Assembly: GCA_905116865.2 (NCBI GenBank)
Contig: CAJHNH020005002.1
Span: forward strand, 118,385 to 182,384
Source: Candidula unifasciata
Lineage: Eukaryota; Mollusca; Gastropoda; Stylommatophora; Geomitridae
Direction: 5' to 3'
Length of the DNA: 64,000 nt
Part shown: positions 23,463-34,715 of the stretch, piece after piece
How positions within the stretch are numbered: position 1 is the stretch's first letter
How the letters are laid out: each line of letters opens with the position of its first letter
Position numbers and translations under genes: made by a program
The notes under the pieces: model-generated
Databases searched by the model: none
Told to the model about the DNA's origin: nothing
Seen by the model: the letters and a program-made list of their open reading frames with translations, nothing else

Positions 23463-23848
23463 AGCACATTCTTGTTGATGAAATGGGGTGTAAAAACAGG
23501 AATAGCTCTAAGGGAATTAAATATATGCTTCTATTTTATTAAAGGCGACACCTAAATGAGATGATGCCCTGTTAAATGAGATGATGCCCTGTTAAATGAG
23601 ATGATGCCCTGCATTTCAATTCTGTCAGCTTACCCACACTTGAAAAGCCTTGCATGCAGCACATTCTTGTTGATGAAATGGGGTGTAAAAAACAGGAATA
23701 GCTCTAAGGGAATTAAATATATGCTTCTATTTTATTAAAGGCGACACCTAAATGAGATGATGCCCTGTTAAATGAGATGATGCCCTGTTAAATGAGATGA
23801 TGCCCTGCATTTCAATTCTGTCAGCTTACCCACACTTGAAAAGCCTTG
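23463..23848 (+). repeat. 195-bp tandem duplication with inner 20-bp repeats
   Basis: Two near-identical copies start at 23463 and 23658 (period 195), each beginning 'agcacattcttgttgatgaa'. Each contains three copies of a 20-bp unit with 'gagatgatgccctg'. The near-identity indicates a recent event. Confidence 0.95.
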
Positions 23849-23919
23849 CCCGTGCACCACTTGGCACGCGTAGGTTTATGCTGTTGAGATACGGAGAGAA
23901 AGAAAACTCTGTTGCACCG

Positions 23920-24110
23920 ACGAGGATCCTGAAATACTTCTTGGGTAGATTTTTAACTCCAAATTTTGCCCGCGCAGCGCCGTTAGGATACTTTTTTTTC
24001 GATTACCAACAACCGATGGATTTTTTTTTTTTAGGTGCGCAACAATATTCACGGGCGTAAGATCTTATTACCCAGAGAACAGTGGAAATTACTAGAAGAT
24101 ATATAAAAGC
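23920..24110 (+). repeat. R7 repeat, copy 2
   Basis: Matches 18625-18850 along its length without the poly-G expansion. Confidence 0.65.
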
Positions 24111-24199
24111 ACATGTATTCATCAGTAATATTTCAATCAGTCCTCCACCAACACTGGACCACAAGGTACTTCATAGACGTAGGGTGTCCAGCAAATAAC

Positions 24200-24395
24200 T
24201 GTTTTATACGGCTGAACAAGCTTTTTGTGATTTGCTTTTGTTTGATTGACATCCATCCAGATAGTGGCTCACTGAGTCAACGGGTGTCAAACCGTCGGGT
24301 TGCAGTCCTGGAGGAGGGTGGGTGTGGGGGAGGTCCTTGCCATACACTAAAGGAGGGCGCGACCTGAAAAAGGTTCGAGACCATTGCTGTATCAG
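24200..24395. mobile_element. R10, hAT-like MITE remnant
   Basis: The right end read on the minus strand begins 'cagcaatggtctcgaacc', followed by 'ttttcaggtcgcgccctcc', a layout typical of hAT-group MITE ends. The middle block ('ccagatagtggctcactg') recurs at 54355-54470. The left end is unclear. Confidence 0.5.
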
Positions 24396-24957
24396 ATAAG
24401 ACACACACGCAAAAAGCACTGAATCCGCTTGTGCGGGACATACAAGGGGAAAACACAGGTCAATTGTGCCGAGGAATCTTTGTTCTGTGCTTATGGTTTT
24501 ATTGCAATGTTTTTGAACTAATCTAGGTTTTACATAAGATCTGTTCTATACTTAGCTGGGGTTTACAGAGCATACGGTGAGAGTCACAAATATGGCAGGA
24601 CAATCACAGCAGAAACGTACGAATGACGTACATGATATCGTGTGTGGGTCCCGGGACGGCATTTCAGAGGAAGGGGTTGACCCTCTATATCCTAACTATC
24701 ATTCTGAAAAAAAATGCGACAACTTAGGGTTTGCTGAAACCGAATGTGTTGGGTCAAAAGGTTTGGGTATGAAAGCCTAGCTGTAAACCACAACTTAACA
24801 TACCATTGCCTCTCACAGTGGTTGTACACTATCTCACACTGCCTTCATCCATACTTTGATGTTATACTCTCATTTGTAATACTGTGTATCTCTTGTTTTT
24901 CCGCCTTCGGGTTTTCTCTCCTATATGGTATCTATAAAAGTGCTGTGTCTGTTAATG
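24396..24957. other. no supported gene
   Basis: A frame from the ATG at 24592 to 24780 codes about 62 residues with no recognisable domain. Recorded only as an unsupported ORF. Confidence 0.3.
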
Positions 24958-25195
24958 GGTAGTCGCTGTGGCGTAGCGGCTAGATGCTCACCCGCGGATG
25001 CGGAAGTCGTGGGTTCAAATACAGTCGATGCCATACTTTTTTTTAAATAACCTTGGCTCTCAGGTCAACCAAGCTTTAAATGGGTATCATGTAATGTCCT
25101 GGAAAGTAAAGGCGTGTACCGACTGGTCTATAAAATACAGGTCTATCACTATATGCCTAACTTGCCTGAAGGCGTGCAAAAGTATCCTTTATCTT
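24958..25195 (+). repeat. R2 SINE with intact tRNA-like head
   Basis: The head at 24960-25022 has an A-box-like 'tggcgtagcggctaga' and a B-box-like 'gtgggttcaaat'. The R2 body follows ('aatgggtatcatgtaatgtc', 'ctggtctataaaa') and the 3' end is 'atcctttatctttctttaa'. Such heads act as internal RNA polymerase III promoters in tRNA-derived SINEs. The head is too degenerate downstream to be a tRNA gene. Confidence 0.85.
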
Positions 25196-25355
25196 TCTTT
25201 AAGCCTGTTACATGTTTCTCTTGCTTATTTATTTCAACAGCTATTTTCACTCCCATAGACCTCTTCAGAATCTGTGTTTCTATATCTCCAACCCCCCCCC
25301 CCCTCCTTTCCCCAATGAATAAATCAAGAATTGATATCACTGCACTCTGTACATT

Positions 25356-25630
25356 CCTCTTCTTCTTTGTATTCACCAGCTGTAAACTCTGGCGGACAGT
25401 TCTGGTTGTTCATCCACTTCTGGACTGCAGTCCTATTCTAGAACCTGAGTGTTGCGAGTGCATCCGTCTGACTCATTTGTATGCAGACTGTTAGTTTCTT
25501 GCCTCTCAGGCAGATGTACTCCGACTTCGAAGAAAGCTCCCAACTAGTTGACTCTTACGACATGCTTTTGGGTAAGCAGAGGGTCTATTCCCGTTTTCCC
25601 TACAATAGGGCCCTGGAACCCAAAAGGGGT
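25356..25630 (-). repeat. R4 repeat, copy 5
   Basis: Starts 'ttcttctttgtattcacc' and matches copy 3 throughout, up to 'aatagggccctggaaccc'. Confidence 0.85.
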
Positions 25631-25631
25631 C

Positions 25632-25855
25632 TGCGTATCGAAGTGGTCAGTCGGCTGCCCTGGCGCTCAAAAGGTTCTGGGTTCGTTTTACGGCTGCGTT
25701 GATTGATTCAGGATGCAGTTTGTAACGCAGATCATGGAGAGGTGACGATCTCTGCAGTGGGTTAACCGCTCTACAGAGAGAGACTGAGCCATATGGATTA
25801 AAACCCAGTGCAATAAAGTCGATCCTCTCGACTTTACCTTTAACTCATTCAGTAC
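25632..25855 (+). repeat. another tRNA-like SINE
   Basis: 'gtggtcagtcggctgccc' and 'ctgggttcgtttta' sit at A/B-box spacing. The element ends with 'tcctctcgactttaccttta'. It abuts R4. Single copy in this window, so the family assignment is tentative. Confidence 0.4.
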
Positions 25856-26372
25856 CAACCAACTCACCATACGCTCCTTAGTCGTTCCAAATAAAATATA
25901 ATATCCTTGCCGTCTTTTCTATCATGGAGAGTGTGTATAGTAACCCTTTGTATAGGAATTATTAGTTTATTTTATCACAGTGAAAAAGGAGGAGTTAAAA
26001 GTAACAACTGCATGGGACTAAAAGAGTTAATTCCCGTTAATATGTGTACACACTTTGTACGAAAGACATGCACTCCATGATAAACACCCGATGTGATACA
26101 CTAGGATAACGATGTCGAGACGTACTGTCAATTACAAAGTAAATAACTGATACATGATACGAGAAGACGTTTGGGGAACTGCAAGCTAGTCACAGTTGTG
26201 TCTTCAGTGCTATACTTACAATGCCTGCCGCCTGTGTGTTAGTTCCCTATCTCCAACGTCTACACAGCAACAACAAACATTCCTGTCCATGCAGTACACC
26301 ACTATTTTACACAACACGGCCAACGAGAAATTCCGCTGATGAAGGCATCTCTCTCACCCCCTCATAATACAT

Positions 26373-26376
<4 letters not shown>
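25856..26376. other. no gene recognised
   Basis: About 520 bases with no domain or repeat match noticed. Confidence 0.45.
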
Positions 26377-26430
<54 letters not shown>

Positions 26431-26432
26431 TG
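26377..26432. repeat. (CT)n-(GT)n compound microsatellite
   Basis: CT repeats pass directly into GT repeats at about 26413. Confidence 0.98.
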
Positions 26433-26699
26433 CACCACCTCAATGCAGGCATGCTACTCTGCTCAAGCCTCTCCTCTGCCTCTGCACCAGTGACACAGGT
26501 AAACAGGTAAAACGTGCAACAGGCAGGTGATATCTCAACTACTGTATAAGCTACACAAGCTTCTCTCCCCCCCCCCTCCCCACTTTCTCTCTAGTGTGTA
26601 TGGATGCGTGCGTGTGTATGTGTTTGTGTATGATCTGTGGCTGTGTCCGTTTGTGTGTGTAAGTATGAGTGTGTATCTAAATGTATGTATTTTCTAATT

Positions 26700-26965
26700 G
26701 TCTTCTTCTTTTTGGATCCTTCTGTCAGAAAACTTATGAGGCCGGTAGCCTGTATGAAAGCTATCGTGCAATCCATATCCTCTCGTGTACCATACAGTTT
26801 TGTCTTCATTGTTGTTGGAACAGGCCAGATTGCGTCTCTGTTGTCAGCATACAGTTGACAGTGTTGGAGCACATGCTCAGCATTTTCGGATGCTTAACCC
26901 TACACTCATACTACGTATTTTGCAATATGAGCATACCGTGCTTTGTAGATATGAATACAATCGTT
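26700..26965 (-). pseudogene. I-like LINE 3' end
   Basis: Minus-strand frame with 'AEHVLQHCQLYADNRDAIWP', then 'KLYGTREDMDCTIAFI', matching the C-terminal Cys/His region and following block of the LINE at 47650-51027 ('AEHVLQDC', 'FWPERTTVE', 'FYGPLNELTTTVKFI'). It ends in 'aaaaagaagaagac', a GAA-type tail. It is a related but distinct subfamily, truncated just upstream of the Cys/His motif. Confidence 0.8.
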
Positions 26966-26984
26966 GCGCGAAAGATTAGTGAGA

Positions 26985-27075
26985 TAAGTGTCTGGAAGGG
27001 CCGATTGTAAGGCGGGCCCGCGTGCCCACTTTGTGACCCCTGAAAAATTAAATCGACATTCGTTCGTTCGCTTTC
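26985..27075 (+). repeat. R11 repeat fragment with (TTCG)n end
   Basis: 'tctggaagggccgattgtaa', 'gcgtgcccac' and a terminal 'attcgttcgttcg' match 61600-61685. It looks like a retroposon 3' end with a tetranucleotide tail. Confidence 0.55.
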
Positions 27076-28522
27076 ATTATCATGTTCAAAAGTGAGAGGT
27101 CAGCGGGTCAGCGTACAAAGGCCGGACTGCATTCTTCCAATTTGCGGAGGTTATGCCGCTGCTTAAGACATTCGGCACCACGGTTTTATCGGGTTTTCAT
27201 TACAATAAACATTTTAAAACACCTCATGTCACATCTGCTACATTAGTCGCCCTCTGCCCAGTATTTTTTATTTAAATATTTAAACCCCCCCCCCCCCCAC
27301 CGTGTTGTTGACATCCCCTATTGAGGTTTACGATCAGGCTGCCTTTCGATGCATCCGATTTCAGCAATTTCTTAATCTGTCACCTTGTCAGGAGGCCGTG
27401 AGCCCATCCCCCTTACCCCTCTACACAATACAGCCCTTAACACTCACGAGGATTAGAACTAACTGCTTGTCTCCCCATAATTCTGACATCTGTAACACAT
27501 TCACGGAAACCCTGGGCGGCAACTGCCGACTTTGACTCAGCGCCTGTATCCGTGAGTTGTACAATATGTATTCAAACTACAAACCTGCTCGCGAATGGTT
27601 CTAAATTTAGAACCGAGGCCATCCAACCCGAGCAATAATTGCTACCTCAGTTCGAGGAGTGAATCCGTCGTTTTCCTGGGGAAGCTGACCTACTTTCATA
27701 ACGCCTACTGTCGCTCCGCGATTCTTACACGGGATGGGTAGGGCGGCAATCGTGTAGTTCGATAAATATATCGACGAGAGAAGTTTTTGGGGGTGGGGGC
27801 ATTTAGATTAGGGACACCAAATGGAGAACTGTAGAAGTTGTAGGATACAGGCAGTACACAGTGGAAGCAGATGTTATAAGATGCGCTAACACTGTAACTT
27901 TAAACATTATGATAAACCAAGACAATGTTTCCCCGTTGTAAATTGGAACAAATCAGGCACATGCAATGGACTGCACAATGTATTGTTTGGAATATTTCAC
28001 TGCATCTCAGTACATGTCAACTGAATATACTGAGACCAACAAAAATGAATCCTTTACAACTAAAATACGTAATCAATCACTCCTAAATCCCACTCACTAC
28101 CTGGTTTATTGGGACGAGGGCAGGTTCAGTGTTGTCTTTTCGTTTACCTAATTCTAGACGGAAATAATTAAGTTAATACTGGTCTCATCAAGAGATCTTA
28201 GGACTGGTCGATGTCTACAGAATTCGAAATGTGTCGCCTGTTTGCACTGCAGCCAGAGTTCAAAAGGTGGCGGGCAATGGACGAGGGATAGGGTTTTTTT
28301 TTTCCGACTCGTCACCCTAGTTGTGTTTACTTTTGGTGGTTAGTTTTTAATCTTATTTGTATATTCTAGTGCTCTTCTCTAACCACAGTGAAATATGCTC
28401 AGCAACTCGTTTCTTCAGCCGTAGATAAGTTAGACACACATATCCAGCTTTACATGTGCATTTAAACTGGTAAATACACTCTGATCTGGCTACGCGGACT
28501 ATGGTTAATTCCCTAAGTTGGT
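27076..28522. other. no gene recognised
   Basis: About 1.45 kb. C run at 27284-27298. Short frames at 27302-27535 and 27966-28151 have no recognisable domain. No repeat matches noticed. Confidence 0.45.
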
Positions 28523-28530
28523 ATGTTGGG

Positions 28531-28765
28531 CAGGGCTGCCAATGATTTTTTTTTTAAAAACCCAGCTTCGCTAAACAAAAACCCAAGCAATACATAGACA
28601 AACAAAAAAACTCAGATTGTTAAAACGTACACAATTTATATTTACGAAACGAAACATTTACCACTTTTATATAAGGATATATTTAAAAAAAAAAATCTGA
28701 TTCCCCTCAGGCGTCAAATAAAAACCCAGATCTGGAAGAAAAAAAAACCAGCATTGGAAGCCCTG
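28531..28765. mobile_element. R6: complete hAT-type MITE with TSD
   Basis: A 235-bp element with inverted ends 'cagggctgccaatg' (left) and 'cattggaagccctg' (right), identical when inverted except one base. It is flanked by a perfect 8-bp direct repeat 'atgttggg' (28523-28530 and 28766-28773). The 8-bp duplication and CAGGG ends are hallmarks of hAT-superfamily transposons. It has no coding capacity. A partial copy lies at 7287-7384. Confidence 0.92.
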
Positions 28766-28773
28766 ATGTTGGG

Positions 28774-30214
28774 TGGTTTTGAACTTGATAACAGGCAAAG
28801 CAGAGTAGAAAGTTTTGACTGGCTGCTGGTCTGAGCAGTCCGGCAAATGAAGGTGTGGGTGTGAATCATGGCCATTTAGCAGATTTGTGACAAACTGTAG
28901 AGACGGTTTACAGAAGAACGGTTACAACTGCCTTGAACAAATAAAGAACACAATACAAACGTCTTGACAAAAAAACACATTAACCAGATGATTGTACTAG
29001 ACAGAGCGTATAAAGTTGCATGCATGAGAAGCATGAACAACAAGCAGACACACCGATAAGCAGAACTGTCTATGTAAAATATGCAGAGACGGCCATGTGT
29101 GAAACGAAAAACGAATAAGAAACTTCTTCAAGACTGCTGAATACTTTAAGCTGTTCAGAGAAATAATACGTAGATGGGAGGATGGGAAAGGGGGGGGGGG
29201 AGAGAGAGACTGTGTGGGTGTGTCAGAGAGAGGGAGAGAATCGATAACAGTGTAAAGTCAAAAGCAGGACTTATTCAACCTAGCTCATTTTTTCTCCCTC
29301 TCTTTGTCTGTCTGTCTGTTTATCTATCTATCTATATGTCTGTCTATCTAATTACCTACATATCGATCTAGAGAATGGCTAACCAATTATCTACAGTCGT
29401 ACACGGCAGCTCCAGCCATTATCCCCAAATGTCTCCGTGAACAATGCACTCAGGAACCCTAAAACGCAGTCCGTAAAGTGAACCTACGACTTTCAGAACA
29501 CTATGCAAAAATGGCTAATCAACTTAGCGACAGAGCGCCCCCCCCCCCCTTCTCCATTTTTCCCCCCTAATTTGACAGGTGACTGCTAGTATTCTTGCTG
29601 GAAAAAGAGCCAACGAAAGGCAGAGATAATAACGGGGTGGCTACGGCGCATGACAGAATCCGAACAAGAATACCTTTATTGGCTTCCTCTTCTTCAGCTG
29701 CCCCTAAAAAGGCGGTTGGCAGTTTGGCTGCTATGCCTGCTCCTTGTAACCAAAAACATAAATCTCAGCTCTTAATAAGTCGCCTTTTAGGACATGCTCG
29801 TTAATAGCTCTATCCCTCCCCTCAATTAAAACTGTGATCGCAGAACCCATACATAGACAACGCTTGTTCTAAACAGGCACTCGTGGGAAAAGGCGAGTCG
29901 TGACTGTCAACGCTTATCGGCGTGCCACATGGTTATAAGCACGACGTTAAAAAAATTCCCTAAAAGCAATAGACAGCACTTGGGCAACAATGAAGAGGTC
30001 ATGACATTACACAGCAGACAACACACAGGAAAGCTGTCACAAGCATATGAGATAAACCAGTACCGCATGACGCCTTCATGTGTAAGTGTGGTGGACATTA
30101 GTCATGTTTGTTTAACTTTTTTTTTTAAATCCTAAACTACTACAGCACAATAATTATAGCCATGCAGCGTTACAGCAATGACTCAACTAACTTTAGCCAG
30201 GGCATAAGCATAAA
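28774..30214. other. no gene recognised
   Basis: About 1.4 kb. G/A patch at 29188-29240, (TCTG/TCTA)n at 29303-29350, C run at 29537-29549. No domain found. Confidence 0.45.
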
Positions 30215-31815
30215 GCTAAGTCCTGAACATACAAAGCTATAACGAGCTTGAACGTACACAGCTATAACTAGAGCCTGAACGTACACAGCTATAACTAGAG
30301 CCTGAACATATATAGCGGTAACTAGAGCCTGAACTTAAACAGCTATAACTGGAGCCTGAACATACATAGCTATAACTAGAGCCTGAACATACATAGCTAT
30401 AACTAGAGCCTGAACATACATAGCTATAGGGAATGAACATACATAGCTATAACTAGAGCCTGAACATACATAGCTATAACTAGAGCCTGAACATACATAG
30501 CTATAGGGAATGAACAAAAAGTTAAAGCTTGGACATGCACACAGCTATAAGAAGGAAATGAACAAATAGTTATAACTAGGAAATGAACATACACAGCTAG
30601 ACCTAGGAAATGAAAAGTTATAACTAGGATCTCAACATACACAGCCATACCTAGGGAAAAAACCAACAGCCATAAATGGGACCTGAACATACAATCCTGT
30701 ACATAGAGAATGAACAGCCATAATGATGACCTGAACATACACAACTATAACAAAGGCATGAACAAACAGCTATAACTAGGACTTGAACCTACACAACTAT
30801 AACAAAGGCATGAATGAAAAGCTATAATTTGAATTTGAACATACACAGCTGAACATACATAGCTATAACTAGGACTTCAACACATACAGCTAAAACTATG
30901 ACTTGAATGTAGTTATAACTAGAACTTGAACGTACAGTTATAACTAGGACTTGAACAAACAGAACTTGAACACACACACAGCTATAACTAAGACCTAAAC
31001 ACACACAGCTATAACCAGGACTGGAAGGCACACACACAAAGAAATATAACTAGGATGTGAACATACATAGCTATATCTAGGACTTAAATCACCACTGGAT
31101 TCAGATGGATACAGGCGAAAGAGTGAGGTCAATGAAATTGTGCAACTCTTCCTCACTTTAAACAAATTCATCGCACTAGTAACTTTTCTTGTACATATCA
31201 TCCAACCCCAGAAACTGATAAATAGTAACAAACAGGACCTGAACATAGCTATAATTGGAACCTCAACACAAAGTAACAATAAGAACTTCAACACATGGTA
31301 ACAATTAGGACATGAACACAGACAGTAACAACTAAGGTCTCAACAAACAATCACAATTAGGACATGAACATACATGGTAGCAACTATTACATGAACATAC
31401 ACAATAGCAACTATGACATGAACATACACAGTAGTAACTAGGACATGAACATACACAGTAACAACTAGGACATGAACACACACAATAACAACTAGGACAC
31501 GAACATACACAGTAGCAACTGGGACATGAACATACACAGTAACAACTAGCACATGAACATACACACAGTTAACAACTAGGACATGAACATACATGGTAGC
31601 AACAGGACATCAACATACAGTTAACATCTAGGACATGAACATACAGTTAACATCTAGGACATGAACATACAGTTAACAACTAGGACATGAACATACACAC
31701 AGTTAACAACTAGGACATAAACAAACACGGTAACAAATATGATATGAACATACACAGTTAACAACTAGCACATGAACATACAGTTAACAACTAGGACATA
31801 CATCATAACAACTAG
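30215..31815. repeat. 27-bp minisatellite array, two subtypes
   Basis: Period 27. The first block uses units of the form 'gaacatacatagctataact' plus 'agagcct'. The second (from about 31240) uses 'gaacatacacagtaacaact' plus 'aggacat'. The middle (30550-31090) is more diverged, and 31090-31240 is a non-repeat spacer. Because 27 is a multiple of three, minus frames stay open and give 9-residue repeats such as 'YVCSGSSYS'; these are not credible proteins. Confidence 0.92.
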
Positions 31816-32420
31816 AACATGTGTAGTAAAGCTATGCAACAGAAAGGAATGGAACTGAAAGAGTACAGAACACTAAAAAGCGCTTTGGTCAAACAAGGAA
31901 TAATATCTAACATGTGGCAAGTTCCACAGTACAGATTTAAGAAAATGAAAAAAAAAAATGCATGCGATCTATGGAGTTATACAAATGGCTACAGCTGCAT
32001 TTGGTCCAATTCAGAAATGGATTTGGTAGATGCTAGACTATGCAGTGACACAGTATTATGAATGTATATACAGAGGTGCACTTGATATGTTTGTAAAAAT
32101 TCATCTTTAATAACTTGTTGCTTTTTTGTTCTCACTGGTTTATGACGCCCTATACAACAATAAAGAACATTTACAGAAAACAAAATGATGAGATATTATT
32201 ACATAAAGAATAGGTCCAGCACCAGCCAATGATGTGAAAATGTGTCCTTTATTAGTTCAGAAGGTTAAAGGTGAGGACAGAAGGTTGTGGACAGATGTGA
32301 CTACCAACGCCACATGGTATCTACTATGAGAAGAAGAATAGTTTAGTTTTTAAGAGCTATGTGCAGCCAATGCCAGTATACAGAAGGGAATCAGGTTGGC
32401 ATTACAGAGACAAAGTGTTT
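31816..32420. other. no supported gene
   Basis: A plus frame at 31819-32061 is Lys-rich with no domain. Nothing else recognised. Confidence 0.35.
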
Positions 32421-32424
32421 TTAT

Positions 32425-32600
32425 AGACAAGAACAATGAAAATGATGCCCTGCAGTGAAAGCATATAGTTTGTTATTCTTCCACTGATATTCAGTCCAAG
32501 CAATTAGCAATTCTCCAGCTTGTTTAAAAATGTTTTGTATAAACTGAAAAGGGTTTGGGATAGAACACATCCCTGTCTTACTGCTCTTTTTATCTATATC
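32425..32600 (-). pseudogene. LINE reverse transcriptase fragment
   Basis: One minus frame reads 'AVRQGCVLSQTLFSLYKTFL', the RT motif that precedes the catalytic YADD box, continuing to 'LLGLNISGRITNYML'. Only this small piece remains, with a stop inside. Confidence 0.65.
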
Positions 32601-33172
32601 CATGATAAGTAGATGTTGTGTCTAATGCTGCAAGATCATATGAGGGTTTTTTGGTTCAAAATTAAAGTTATTTTTCCACTGATATTCATGACCACCAATG
32701 CAATTACAGGATTTCCTTGTTTACACAGATATGTACATACAATTAGTGTAAACAATGTGGGAAAATACACAAAATGTACTCTACTGCATCAATTCTAGGA
32801 ACTTTTGTGACCTTATTAATGTTGTTATCTTTATTTCCTACACTTATTTTTGTGGTTAAAGTGCTTAAAGTGCAGACAGTCCTAGGTCGCATAAGTTGTA
32901 AGTGTATGGTCACACTGGAGCAGTATCATTAAGTTGGTTAAATGCAAAAGACCGGAATTGACCAACGAATATAATATACAGCAAAGTGAAAACACTGATT
33001 ATTTCCCCAGGGAGAAAGAGGCGGTACAGCCCACTCTGGGAACCACTGTAAACTAAAATAACCCTACAGACATTCACCCTATCGCTTAAAGAAAGCATCC
33101 ACAACCTCAACTTTGCTTACTGATCGGCCACAAACTACAGTGTAGTCTACACACAGACAACTCGCAACACAC
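32601..33172. other. no gene; possible hAT end at 33030
   Basis: Read on the minus strand, 'cagtggttcccagagtggg' (ending at about 33049) looks like a hAT MITE terminus. The partner end was not found. Otherwise featureless. Confidence 0.35.
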
Positions 33173-33185
33173 GAACTAGAACGAA

Positions 33186-33455
33186 AGTAAAGTAAATATC
33201 CCTTGTCACGTCTTTAGGTGCATCGGGCATATGATATGGAAAGAGCACACACATTTTTTTACAGACCAAAAGGTCAGCATTACGCCTGCAGTTTTTACTT
33301 CCAAAGAACATACCACCCTGGTACCCATTGTAGGCTGGGTCGACCTGCGGCGCCCCATACCACAATAAAAACCCATGCAGCCAGAGTTGGGTTTCGATCG
33401 CGGTAGGTTGGAAATACGAGTCGGGCTCGCAACGCTTAAAGTGACGCCACAACTA
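33186..33455 (-). repeat. R2 SINE with 13-bp target duplication
   Basis: Near full-length R2 on the minus strand with a tRNA-like head at the right end (B-box-like 'gatcgaaaccca'). It is flanked by the perfect direct repeat 'gaactagaacgaa' at 33173-33185 and 33456-33468. The 3' end is A/T-rich ('aagggatatttactttact' in sense). This shows insertion by target-primed reverse transcription. Confidence 0.9.
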
Positions 33456-33744
33456 GAACTAGAACGAAGGCACACTTTTGTTTCTGGTATAACAAAACAA
33501 AAATGCAAACAATACAGCCATTGGTAGAAACATTCAACAACTAATTATTCATCGTAAACAACAATAATACTTACAATTATACGGCGAAGCTTGGCGTCGT
33601 TATAAAAGAAGAGAATAAACCGATTTGTGGTACTCCAACAGGTTCACACATCAGCAGAAGTCAGCAGCGGAAATCAAACTGGGCCGTCAACATAAGCAGA
33701 TGGGGCGTAACTCCTGCTCTCTCCGTCCCCTTCGTGGTGAGGGC

Positions 33745-33747
<3 letters not shown>

Positions 33748-33834
<87 letters not shown>

Positions 33835-33843
33835 CTATCTCTC
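33748..33843. repeat. (CT)n-(CTAT)n microsatellite
   Basis: CT repeats to about 33801, then CTAT repeats. Confidence 0.98.
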
Positions 33844-33846
33844 TTG

Positions 33847-33960
33847 TTGTACCCCACTGGACATCACAAAAGCGATAAACACCCGGTGACACAAAGTGCC
33901 AACATGCAGGTGAGGATCACCAATGGAGAAGTCCCAGAAACCCCTTTCACAATTATGACT
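33847..33960 (+). repeat. R1 repeat, copy 4 (partial)
   Basis: 'taccccactggacatcaca', 'gataaacacccggtgacaca' and 'gaggatcaccaatggagaag' match R1. The copy stops near 33960. Confidence 0.75.
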
Positions 33961-34024
33961 CTGAGGGTAAAGATAACATTATATATTTAAAATTTACTAT
34001 ACTTGAAGTTACCTCTCTTGCAAA

Positions 34025-34366
34025 GAATTTTTCCTTTTTCTAATACCAGCCATCATGGATATCTCAAGAGACAAATGGCACAAGCGCAGGGCCACAGGTG
34101 GCCGTATGGCAGTACTGAGGAAGAAGAGAAAGTACGAACTCGGACGCCCACCAGCACACACCAAGCTCGGAGCCAAAAGAATTCACACAGTGAGGACAAT
34201 GGGTGGAAATAAGAAGTATAAGGCTCTTCGACAGGATCATGGCAACTTCTCCTGGGGCGGTGAAGCAATCACACGTAAGACACGTGTCATTGATGTGGTG
34301 TACAACCCGTCCAATAATGAGTTTGTGCGTACAAAGACACTGGTGAAGAGTCGACTAATTTTTTAG
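34025..34366 (+). pseudogene. ribosomal protein S8 N-terminal part, SINE-fused
   Basis: An ATG frame at 34055-34366 codes 103 residues. The first 98 are clearly eukaryotic small-subunit ribosomal protein S8 (eS8): '[14 protein letters not shown]', '[19 protein letters not shown]', '[14 protein letters not shown]', '[14 protein letters not shown]', '[11 protein letters not shown]', 'VRTKTLVK'. The normal protein is about 200 residues, so roughly the C-terminal half is missing. The frame continues only 5 residues into R4 (34346 on) before a stop. A pyrimidine-rich stretch (34029-34041) and 'ccatcatgg' precede the ATG, like a 5'TOP leader. Absence of introns and changes in normally conserved basic positions favour a chimeric retrocopy. 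The alternative is a genuine exon, with 'ctaataccag' as acceptor and 'ctggtgaag' as donor, and R4 in the intron. Confidence 0.85.
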
Positions 34367-34505
34367 CGTTTCTTTCGAAACAGGAGCCCATCTATCTGGG
34401 AGGCACGGATCCAACAGTGCATACAAATAAGCCAGATCTGTAAAAAGAATGTGCGTGCAAACCCCTAGAACAAGATCAACGTCCAAAAGTGACCGAACAA
34501 CAGAA
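34346..34505 (+). repeat. R4 repeat, copy 6, joined to the S8 fragment
   Basis: Starts inside R4 at 'aagagtcgactaat' and runs in R4 sense orientation through 'acagtgcatacaaataagcc' and 'agatctgtaaaa' to about 34505. The GAA tail is degraded. It lies in the same orientation as the S8 frame, with a short shared 'aag' at the junction. Confidence 0.75.
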
Positions 34506-34554
34506 TCTTTCCAACCCACTAACTCCGTCCCAGTAGTATGGCACGCAATGTTGT

Positions 34555-34715
34555 GTTATTTTAAAACCCCACCCCGGCTATCATCAGGGGCCCCAATATA
34601 ACCTAAATGTTTAGCGACGTTTCTAGAACTTGTGCATGGGGGATTCTCATCCGAACGGTGGCAATTTGTGTTATCAGGTGTGAATCACTCTTTCTGGGGT
34701 CCTGGTGGAGTTAAA
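34555..34715 (-). repeat. R1 repeat, copy 5
   Basis: Reverse-complement R1, diverged: 'gcatgggggattctcatccg' region, 'ggtgtgaatc', 'ggggtcctggtggagtta'. Confidence 0.6.

Noticed and set aside
23463..23848. CRISPR-like array from the repeated 20-bp units
   Set aside because: The units are contiguous with no unique spacers, and the genome is eukaryotic.
24958..25025. Functional tRNA gene
   Set aside because: A- and B-box-like words are present, but cloverleaf pairing is poor and the sequence continues into an R2 SINE body that recurs elsewhere.
32910..33110. Complete hAT MITE at 33 kb
   Set aside because: Only one hAT-like terminus could be found; no matching left end or 8-bp duplication.
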